From CAVQYV01 sp963718295 [NCBI: uncultured Methylomirabilota bacterium] (lineage in GTDB: Bacteria; Methylomirabilota; Methylomirabilia; CAVQYV01): DNA of 64,000 nucleotides. Positions 16,650 to 24,172 of this stretch are shown in pieces (position 1 is the stretch's first letter; every line of letters begins with the position of its first letter). A program made the translations under genes and the position numbers. The stretch spans positions 1 through 64,000 of the forward strand of contig CAVQYV010000014.1 of NCBI GenBank assembly GCA_963718295.1, given 5' to 3'. The notes below the pieces were generated by a model. The model did no database searches. It was given only the letters and a program-made list of their open reading frames with translations, and was not told where the DNA came from.

Positions 16650-17144
16650 TTACTCCCGGACCCATAGGTCCAGTTCGAGATCGTCCCAGGGGTGTCCGAG
16701 CCGCGCTTGATACTCGGCTTCGAGCAACTTCCTATGGTTGTCCTCAAATCCTACGAAACTGAGCAGGATCTTTTTCAGATTCGGATCCTTAGCCGTTTTT
16801 CCGGATTCCTGGTAGAAAGCCATCGCGTCCTTCTCGGCCTTGATGCCCAACGCGATAGCCCCTAACTCGTCCAGGTCTTGAGCCAGATGTCGGTGCAGGA
16901 TATTGGTGCCCGCTCGGTAGCTGAATTTCCTATCTTCCATTAGATGACGATATTGGGCCTCCAGTTGCAGGCGATGTCCCTCTTCATCGCCGGCAAGGGC
17001 CAGGAAGGTTGTTCTGGCTTTGGGATCTTTTACCTGGTCGGCTGCCCTGAGATAGAACTGATGGGCATCCATTTCTGCGCTAATGGCCAGCTCCAACACC
17101 TCACCGGGACTTGTTACCTCCAAGCTCTGTTTTTCGGGCTTCAT
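16650..17144 (-). CDS. Rubrerythrin-type ferritin-like diiron protein
   Basis: 164 residues, two four-helix-bundle halves. Iron-binding motifs: EMDAHQFY with DEEGH in the first half and EKDAMAFY with EDNH in the second, each an E...ExxH pattern. No C-terminal rubredoxin domain. Such proteins reduce peroxide or store iron. Its neighbours are a superoxide reductase and a PfpI-like gene in the same direction, so this is an oxidative stress group. Confidence 0.75.
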   Translation of the reverse strand: MKPEKQSLEVTSPGEVLELAISAEMDAHQFYLRAADQVKDPKARTTFLALAGDEEGHRLQLEAQYRHLMEDRKFSYRAGTNILHRHLAQDLDELGAIALGIKAEKDAMAFYQESGKTAKDPNLKKILLSFVGFEDNHRKLLEAEYQARLGHPWDDLELDLWVRE

Positions 17145-17332
17145 TTCCTCTCTCCTTGCCGACGGATTGGGAAAACGAACCGACGCCTACCGAGGAAGAG
17201 ATGATGCCTGAAATATATCACGTGGATCTGAATCGAGTCAACTTAAAGGGAGAAAAGGAAGAAGGTGAAGGGAATGGTAGGCTTTCTGACTCAGATTGAG
17301 GAATGCTTCAATTGAGCGAGTTCGATCGGCCT

Positions 17333-17566
17333 TCAGTCCACCAAGACATCGGTCTCTGTCCTCAGGATCCCGGGGATGGCATGGATGCGGGAAGACAGGA
17401 TGCGCCCCAACAAGCTCATGTCGGAGGTCTCCACAAAGACAATGATGTCGTGGGGGCCGGTTACGCGGTGAGCCGACTTCACCCCTGAGATCTTCAGGAG
17501 TTCCTTCGCAACCCGATCACTGGTGCCGGGAGTCACATCGATGAGGATATAGGCAGCAATTGGCAT
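17333..17566 (-). CDS. Stand-alone RAM (Lrp/AsnC ligand-binding) domain protein
   Basis: 77 residues from ATG 17566 (GAGAGGGA upstream). The entire protein is the beta-alpha-beta RAM domain of Lrp/AsnC regulators ('PIAAYILIDVTPGTSDRV', 'GPHDIIVFVETSDM'), without the DNA-binding helix-turn-helix. Stand-alone RAM proteins bind amino acids and can modulate other Lrp-family proteins. It is 380 nt from, and read with, glutamate dehydrogenase, which suggests amino-acid sensing. Confidence 0.8.
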   Translation of the reverse strand: MPIAAYILIDVTPGTSDRVAKELLKISGVKSAHRVTGPHDIIVFVETSDMSLLGRILSSRIHAIPGILRTETDVLVD

Positions 17567-17628
17567 GGATTTTCCCTCTCTTGGTAGTTTCCCTGCTCGC
17601 TCATTGGGCAACCGTCAATTCCGGTAAG

Positions 17629-17820
17629 TCAGGACTGATGGACCTCCTCCAATGGGGACTTGTAGCCCATCTTATAGAGGATGTTCTTCAATTCCCGGAT
17701 CAAAAAGACAGCTTGTTCTTTGCTGAGCAGGATCTGCTGGGTCTTCTTTTCTTCATCGAAATAGCAGACCAGCAGCAGACCGTCAACATGAGGGACAACA
17801 GCCAATTCCTTGACTTTCAT
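17629..17820 (-). CDS. Small conserved-looking protein, unknown
   Basis: 63 residues starting MKVKELAVVPHVDGLLLVCY with GAGGGAG upstream, two beta strands followed by a helix rich in Lys/Leu. No family recognised. It lies between glutamate dehydrogenase and the RAM-domain gene on the same strand, so it is likely co-transcribed with them. Confidence 0.5.
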   Translation of the reverse strand: MKVKELAVVPHVDGLLLVCYFDEEKKTQQILLSKEQAVFLIRELKNILYKMGYKSPLEEVHQS

Positions 17821-17945
17821 GATTCCATAGCTCCCTCAATTCGGATTGTGGGCGGCTGGCCCGAAGTCCAGGCAAACGAAATTGGAGACCCTGACCCAAG
17901 GCCAGCCACCTATCAGATCGGCGACGCAGCCCGCCTCCTGAGTCC

Positions 17946-19223
17946 CTAAATCCATCCACGCAGCTTCATCGCCTCGGCCACCCTCGACATGGCAACCATA
18001 TAGGCTGCCATTCGCATATCGACCTTCTCTTTCCGGGAGACCTCCAGGACATCATAGAAGGCCTTGATCATCTTCTTGTTCAGTTTATCATGGACCTCTT
18101 CCAGATCCCAGTAGTAATTATACAGGTTTTGGACCCATTCAAAATAGGAGACTGTCACACCCCCTGCGTTGCAGAGGAAATCGGGGATCACGAAAACGCC
18201 CTTCTTGTACAGGATATCATCGGCCTCCGGAGTAGTGGGACCATTGGCCAGCTCTCCCACGATTTGGGCCTTGATATTGGCAGCGTTCTTCTCGGTGATG
18301 ACCAGCTCCAATCCCGAAGGATAGAGGACCTCTACGTCAAGCTCCAGGAGTTCCTCGTTGGAGATGAATTTCGATCCCGGGAAATTGACTACCGAGCTGG
18401 TCTTCTGCTTGTGTTTTGCGACCGCTTCGGGGTCCAATCCCTTGGGATTGTAGATTCCCCCCTTGGAATCGGAGACGGCCACGATCGTCGAGCCGTCCAG
18501 ATCTTTGGTCAGAGAAGCGGCATATGAGCCGGCGTTTCCATATCCCTGAATGGCCACCCGGGCCTTGGCCAGGTTCAACTTCAAGTGCCGGGCGGCTTCC
18601 CGCAGCGTGATCAGGCCACCGCGGGCCGTGGCGTCACCGCGCCCCAGAGACCCGCCCAATGGGATGGGTTTTCCGGTGATGACTCCAGGGGTATTATACC
18701 CTCTCAGCTTGCTGAATTCATCCATCATCCAGGCCATGATTTGAGGGGTGGTGTAAACGTCGGGGGCCGGGATATCCTTTTCCGGGCCCAGAATCATTCC
18801 AACGCGATCGATATAGGCCCGGCTCAACCGCTCCAATTCGTGGGTCGACATGGCCTTGGGATCGCAGATGATCCCCCCCTTGGAGCCTCCCAGTGGGATG
18901 TCCACAGTGGCGCATTTCCAGGTCATCCAGCAGGCCAGGGCCCTCACCGTGTCAATCGTCTCCTCAGGATGATAGCGGATGCCACCCTTGTTCGGGCCGC
19001 GGGCATCATTGTATTGTACCCGGAATCCTCTGAAGACTTTGGGAGAACCATCGTCCAACTTGATGGGAATGGAAACATGAAGCTCCCGCATGGGCTCCCG
19101 CAGCAGGACGTGGGTCTCTGAATCCAGTTGCATCTTCTTCGCTGCCCTGTCGATTTGCGATTGGGCGATCTTGAAAAGGTTTACCCCCTGCGCAGCGTTA
19201 GCTGCATTCTGTTTTTTCTCCAC
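17946..19223 (-). CDS. gdhA: Glutamate dehydrogenase
   Basis: 425 residues, the length of hexameric GDH-2-type enzymes. Substrate-binding Lys region '[11 protein letters not shown]' and catalytic 'GGSKGGI', then the Rossmann segment '[14 protein letters not shown]' at about 215-230. It interconverts glutamate and 2-oxoglutarate with ammonia. Coenzyme preference cannot be decided here. A 14-bp perfect palindrome lies 60 nt upstream. Confidence 0.93.
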   Translation of the reverse strand: MEKKQNAANAAQGVNLFKIAQSQIDRAAKKMQLDSETHVLLREPMRELHVSIPIKLDDGSPKVFRGFRVQYNDARGPNKGGIRYHPEETIDTVRALACWMTWKCATVDIPLGGSKGGIICDPKAMSTHELERLSRAYIDRVGMILGPEKDIPAPDVYTTPQIMAWMMDEFSKLRGYNTPGVITGKPIPLGGSLGRGDATARGGLITLREAARHLKLNLAKARVAIQGYGNAGSYAASLTKDLDGSTIVAVSDSKGGIYNPKGLDPEAVAKHKQKTSSVVNFPGSKFISNEELLELDVEVLYPSGLELVITEKNAANIKAQIVGELANGPTTPEADDILYKKGVFVIPDFLCNAGGVTVSYFEWVQNLYNYYWDLEEVHDKLNKKMIKAFYDVLEVSRKEKVDMRMAAYMVAMSRVAEAMKLRGWI

Positions 19224-19283
19224 GGCCGCTCCTCTCTTTCCTTCCTGAAAATGAAGGATGATGGGTTAAGTGAAATCTGCCCT

Positions 19284-19297
19284 TAATTGCGCAATTA
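19284..19297. promoter_or_regulatory. Perfect 14-bp palindrome upstream of gdhA
   Basis: TAATTGCGCAATTA is fully self-complementary and sits next to a minus-strand extended -10 (TGGTATGAT) reading toward gdhA. A plausible operator for an Lrp/AsnC-like or other dimeric regulator; identity unknown. Confidence 0.5.
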
Positions 19298-19508
19298 TCA
19301 TACCAAGCGCTAAGTAATTGGTATTCAACTATGGATCTGATCTCCCGGTCTGGAACTGAGTTAAAAAAGGAAACAGGATTTCGTTAGTTTTCTATGCCAA
19401 AGGTAGAAGGGGAAAGGAGTGATCGGAGCCAAGTCGAGGCGTTTACTTGCGGAGTTCACCGGAGCAGAGGTCAGGAAACGGAGACAGAAGGGAGTTTTGC
19501 CTTGCAGA

Positions 19509-22346
19509 TCACTGGGTGATCCGGACCGTTTTGTAAAGGAAGTTCTTGAAGCGGACGAATTTTCTTTGTTCTTCGGGTGCCTCGCCAAAATTCGGAAGAC
19601 ATGCCTTCAGGGCCACCGCCATCTTGGGCAAAGAGTTTCCGCCCTGACTGCGGGCTTTGTTGCATACGAGCTTTACCGTCTCTCGAGTGATCTCATTGCG
19701 GGAGTAGGGGCGATAGACCGCTTGCCAGAAATCCTCTCCCCCCCTTTCGATCCTCTCCAAGACCTCAAGAGAGACCTTCTCGTTGAGTCCATCCGCTCGC
19801 TCACTCCTCCTGCCGTTCTCCAAGGCTTGGATCGCCGCGAGGATCTCTTTCCCCCCCATCCGTGACTGGGAGCGGAGGAAAAGGGCCCGAAGGAGGATGC
19901 TGCGAAGTTCTCTCACATTCCCCTCAAAACTGCGGCTCAGCAACAGAGCCTTCGCCTCTTTGTCCAGATAGGGCGCATCCCGTCCCCCCTCCCCCGGTCC
20001 CCTGTAGGTCTGGTAAAGCTGTCCCAGGAAATGCACGGCCAGATCGGGAATATCCTCCCGTCTCTCCCTGAGAGGCGGAACAGAGATCGTCAGCTCGCTG
20101 AGTCGATGGTAAAGATCCTCTCGAAAACGCCTCTCCCGGATCATCTCTTGTAGATCCCGATTGGTCGCAGCCACCAGCAGGACCCCAGCATAACGGGTCT
20201 GATTCTCTCCCAATCGCACAAAACTGCCATTGTCTAAAAAGCGGAGAAGTTGCACCTGAGTTTTGGGGTCAGCGTCTCCGATCTCATCCAGAAAGACGAT
20301 GCCTCCATCCGACTCTTCCAGAATCCCCCGGCGGTCCGAGTAGGCACTGGTGAAGGCACCTTTCTTATGGCCGAACAGCTCGCTGTAGGTAAGCTCTCCG
20401 CTATAGGCAGCAATGTTGCACTTTCGTACCGGGAGTTCGTTGCCGGGGCCCCGATCCCGCTCATAGAGCTCGTTGAGGAGGGAATAGATGTGGTTGAAGA
20501 TGAACTCCTTGCCCGAACCCGTCTCTCCGGTAATCAGGATTGAAGGCAGACCCAGGGGGGATTCCGGCACCTTCCTTTTTTCCCACTGGGAGATCCGATT
20601 ATACAGATAGGGAACAAAGGTGTTGATGAGGCGAATGGTCTCTTGGGATTTGGGACTGTTCCCGATAATAGTCCCCAGGCGATAGGAGGAGACTTTGGGG
20701 TCCCGGTAGTTGATGTCCCTCTTGAGCCGATTCACCTCCTGCTGCAGCTCATCAATTCTCTGGAGGTCCTGGATATGACGGCCTACCAGCCTAGCTATGA
20801 TCTCAATGATGCGCTTATGCTCCTCGGTAAAGAAGGACCTGCGGAAGCTATCCACATTGATTACCGCAATCACTTCCTCGTCGACCAGCACCGGAACCGC
20901 AAGCTCCGATCTTACACCCGGAGAGATCTCTCTGAAGAACCCCCCTTTTCGCTTCTCCTCCTCCACATCGGACAAAAGATGGGATTCGCGGGTAAAGGCG
21001 ACCAGCCCGGTGAGGGAGCGGTCCTCTCGACTGAGATCCTCGGCTCCGACCCGGAGAGGAAGGATATTCCTCTTCCTCCATTCTCTCGACTTGGCGCCCA
21101 GCAGCGTTCCGTTTTCATCCTCCACATAAAGCCATCTTTCTCCCTCTTTCTCTCGGAGGAGGGCGATCGAGCCAGTATCCGTGCCTATGAGCTCGCAGAC
21201 CTTGGAAAGGACCTTCCCCAGGAAAGAGGGAAGGTCTTCCTCCTTCTGAGTCAGCAGCTCGTTGATCTCCGAGAGGACCCGGATCTCCACGTGCTCCCGG
21301 CCGACTTCCTGGATGGCCTTTTCCACCATTTCCGCATGGCTCTCCAATAGCTTCTTCTCAAAGGCAGAGAACTCATAGGGCTGGCAGGTGTAATAGTTCA
21401 AAATACAGACCAGCCTTCGATGGGTGGGATCATAGCGGGGCACGGTATAGAGGGAGGCAAGGCCAATCTTCTCTGCCATGAGCCGACGCTGGGATAGATC
21501 CTTCTTCACGTCGGGATAATAGAGGGGGGAGGCAAACTCCTCCTGACAGAGGATCCCCTGATGGCCATCATGGGAGAGCAAGTGAGAAAAGAGGCTGTCC
21601 CCTTTCCTGAGGCTGATCTTGCTCCTGTCTTCATAGATGTTCTTGTGGCCTGGATCCCGGGAGTAAGTGGCGAGGATCTCCAGGTGGGGCTGTGATTCCC
21701 GGGAACTGCTGATTTCTCCTGGGACCAGGACCGATGCCAAACATAGCTTGTCCACCAATTTCACAGCGGATCGCACCATTCGGAAGGCGGCTTCCCTCTT
21801 CTTGACTTCATCCACCTGTTTTCCCAGTACGATCTGCTGGTGGTATTTGCGGGCGATATTGATGGATGGGGCTATCGCTTCCAGGAACTTGTTGATGGCC
21901 TTCAATTGCTCTCGGCCCAGGGTCTCTTCCGTCCTGTCCGAATCGACACAGATCACCCCGATCGCCTCTTCGTCCTGGAGGATGGGGATCATCGTGGAGG
22001 ATTTGATCCCGAATCTTGCCTCCAGCTCGGCCTCCACAGTTCCTTTGCTGTCTCTTGAGGCAGTGCCGATCAGGAGTTCCTTATCGATGAAGGCACGGGA
22101 GATCAGAGACTGCTTGGGGTCGAATAGCAGCGAGGTGCCCCGAATGTCCGATTCCCGTTCCCCCCGGACATAGGCACAGGTCAGCATCCCCTCGGTCATA
22201 TCCTCCAGGTAGATGCGATAGCGGGCCAGCCCGGTGATCAACTCCATCCCATCGGTTACGAAGTGGAGGATTTCCTGGAGGTTTTCCTTGCCGTAGGATC
22301 TGATCTTGTGCTGGAGCTGATAGAGTTGTGGCATTCTCTTTTCCAA
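19509..22346 (-). CDS. Triple-GAF AAA+ activator with altered GAFTGA loop
   Basis: 945 residues. Three GAF-like sensor regions (about 25-165, 185-345, 360-530) precede an AAA+ module: Walker A GETGSGKE at 607-614, Walker B IVFLDEIGDA at 683-692 and the ELFGHKKGAFTSA loop ending at 668. Sigma54 activators need GAFTGA here; this one has Ser for the second Gly. After the AAA+ domain come about 130 residues (ITRETVKLVCNKARSQ...) that do not look like a Fis helix-turn-helix. It senses a small ligand or redox state through its GAF domains. It may be a non-sigma54 or specialised AAA+ factor. Confidence 0.85.
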   Translation of the reverse strand: MEKRMPQLYQLQHKIRSYGKENLQEILHFVTDGMELITGLARYRIYLEDMTEGMLTCAYVRGERESDIRGTSLLFDPKQSLISRAFIDKELLIGTASRDSKGTVEAELEARFGIKSSTMIPILQDEEAIGVICVDSDRTEETLGREQLKAINKFLEAIAPSINIARKYHQQIVLGKQVDEVKKREAAFRMVRSAVKLVDKLCLASVLVPGEISSSRESQPHLEILATYSRDPGHKNIYEDRSKISLRKGDSLFSHLLSHDGHQGILCQEEFASPLYYPDVKKDLSQRRLMAEKIGLASLYTVPRYDPTHRRLVCILNYYTCQPYEFSAFEKKLLESHAEMVEKAIQEVGREHVEIRVLSEINELLTQKEEDLPSFLGKVLSKVCELIGTDTGSIALLREKEGERWLYVEDENGTLLGAKSREWRKRNILPLRVGAEDLSREDRSLTGLVAFTRESHLLSDVEEEKRKGGFFREISPGVRSELAVPVLVDEEVIAVINVDSFRRSFFTEEHKRIIEIIARLVGRHIQDLQRIDELQQEVNRLKRDINYRDPKVSSYRLGTIIGNSPKSQETIRLINTFVPYLYNRISQWEKRKVPESPLGLPSILITGETGSGKEFIFNHIYSLLNELYERDRGPGNELPVRKCNIAAYSGELTYSELFGHKKGAFTSAYSDRRGILEESDGGIVFLDEIGDADPKTQVQLLRFLDNGSFVRLGENQTRYAGVLLVAATNRDLQEMIRERRFREDLYHRLSELTISVPPLRERREDIPDLAVHFLGQLYQTYRGPGEGGRDAPYLDKEAKALLLSRSFEGNVRELRSILLRALFLRSQSRMGGKEILAAIQALENGRRSERADGLNEKVSLEVLERIERGGEDFWQAVYRPYSRNEITRETVKLVCNKARSQGGNSLPKMAVALKACLPNFGEAPEEQRKFVRFKNFLYKTVRITQ

Positions 22347-22400
22347 GAGAAGTCCTTTCCTACTTCTTCCCTGTCCGCCGACGATGGAAGACCATCGGGT

Positions 22401-24080
22401 TTACATCCTTTCCGGTGCGGCAACCCCCAGCAGGGAGAGAGCCTGTCTGAGGACGATCAGGATCGCCTGCGCCAGATAGAGGCGGGCATCGGAAAGGGCT
22501 CTATCCTCAGTGATAAAGCGGTATTTGTTATAATAGCTGTGGATGCGGGCGGCGAGATCCTGCAGATAGGCAGTCATGCGATGGGGCTCGTAGGCGAGGG
22601 CAGAGTTCAGGAGGATCTCCGGATAAAGAACCAGGGACTTGATGATGTGAAGTTCCTCATCCTGTGACAAAAGGGAAAGATCGGGCTCCAGGGTCGCAAG
22701 ATCAAATCCCGACTTGACGGCCTCTCTCAGTACGCTGCAGAGTCGGGCGTGGGCATATTGGACATAATAGACGGGGTTCTCCATCGACTGGGCCTTCGCT
22801 ACTTCGAGATCGAAATCCAGATGGGAATCGCACCGGCGGGTGAGGAAGATGTAGCGCGCTGCGTCAGCTCCCACTTCGGCGATCACCTCTCGCAGCGTGA
22901 CGAACTCTCCGGCCCGGGTAGACATGGCAACCGGCTTGGATGCCCTGAGCAGATTTACCAGCTGCACCAGAAGCACCTGAAAGGAGTCAGGAGCGTGACC
23001 CAGGGCCTTTACCAGTGCCTTCAGGCGGGGAATGTAGCCGTGATGGTCCGCTCCCCAGATATCGATGAGAAGGCTGAACCCCCGGTGGTATTTGTCCACA
23101 TGATAAGCTACATCGGAGGCAAAATAAGTCGGCTCTCCCGTCTCCCGAATGAGGACGCGATCCTTGTCATCTCCGAAATTGGCAGAGGAGAACCATAGAG
23201 CGCCCTCTTTCCTATAGACCAAGCCCATCTCCTCCAATTCCCCAATGGATTTGCGGATCGCATCGCGCTCATAGAGGGATGTCTCGGAGAACCAATCATC
23301 GAAGCTGACCCCGAACTGGCGCAGGTCGTCCTCGATGCTCTTGAGGATGCGGTCTTTTGCGAATCGCCCGCAGAACTTCGTGCCTTCCTCGGCTGGCAGA
23401 TCCAGAAGCCCTCTCCCCTTCTCCTTCATCACCTCAGAGGCGAGGTCTCGGATGTATCCGCCCCGGTAGCCATTCTCGGGGAAAGGGGCATCGATCCCCA
23501 GAAGCTCCTGATAGCGAGCCCAGACGGATTTTCCCAGGATCTCCATTTGGGTTCCTGCATCGTTGATGTAATACTCCCGCTTGACCTCAAAACCTATCGA
23601 CGAGAGCAAATTGGCGACCGCATCTCCTACTGCGGCCCCTCTTCCATGTCCCACATGGAGAGGACCGGTCGGGTTGGCGCTCACGAATTCGACCAGTGCA
23701 GATCTTCCGCCCCCCAAGTTTTCCTGGCCATATTTCTCCTGCTGCCGAAGGATTTCAAGCAGTCCCCTGCGCCACCAATCAGGGTTCAGATGGAGGTTGA
23801 TGTACCCTGCCCCTGCCACCTCCACCCGCTCTACAGAATCTGGAGAAACATCCAGGCGGGCAGCCAGCTCTTCCCCTAAAAACCTGGGAGGCCGCTTGGC
23901 CACCTTGGCCAAGGAAAAGGCGATGGGGGTGGAGAGGTCCCCAAAAGATGGATCGCTCGGAATCCCCCAGGAGGCGGTCGGACCATGAGAAACTTCCGCT
24001 CCCAGTTCTCCCAACAGCGATGTGGTGATCTGTTGCAGTTGCTCGTTCAGTCGGTCTCTCAGTTGTCGGATGGCGCTCAT
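22401..24080 (-). CDS. argS: Arginyl-tRNA synthetase
   Basis: 559 residues, normal length. The HIGH-type signature is HVGHGRGAAVGDAV (about 136-149), the class I synthetase 'YFASDVAYHVDKY' region is present, and the KMSKS-equivalent is VAMSTRAGEF. The C-terminal anticodon-binding helical domain ends LLGVAAPERM. It charges tRNA-Arg. It lies between the pilus-like locus and the GAF regulator in the same direction, 92 nt from the former and 55 nt from the latter. Confidence 0.95.
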   Translation of the reverse strand: MSAIRQLRDRLNEQLQQITTSLLGELGAEVSHGPTASWGIPSDPSFGDLSTPIAFSLAKVAKRPPRFLGEELAARLDVSPDSVERVEVAGAGYINLHLNPDWWRRGLLEILRQQEKYGQENLGGGRSALVEFVSANPTGPLHVGHGRGAAVGDAVANLLSSIGFEVKREYYINDAGTQMEILGKSVWARYQELLGIDAPFPENGYRGGYIRDLASEVMKEKGRGLLDLPAEEGTKFCGRFAKDRILKSIEDDLRQFGVSFDDWFSETSLYERDAIRKSIGELEEMGLVYRKEGALWFSSANFGDDKDRVLIRETGEPTYFASDVAYHVDKYHRGFSLLIDIWGADHHGYIPRLKALVKALGHAPDSFQVLLVQLVNLLRASKPVAMSTRAGEFVTLREVIAEVGADAARYIFLTRRCDSHLDFDLEVAKAQSMENPVYYVQYAHARLCSVLREAVKSGFDLATLEPDLSLLSQDEELHIIKSLVLYPEILLNSALAYEPHRMTAYLQDLAARIHSYYNKYRFITEDRALSDARLYLAQAILIVLRQALSLLGVAAPERM

Positions 24081-24172
24081 TTCCCTAACCTACCTTCTAC
24101 GATTCCGGAGAAAGAAAAAGATGAGTTCAAGACGCGGAGTGCAAGCTCTGATGGGGCGAGTGTGTAAAAAAA

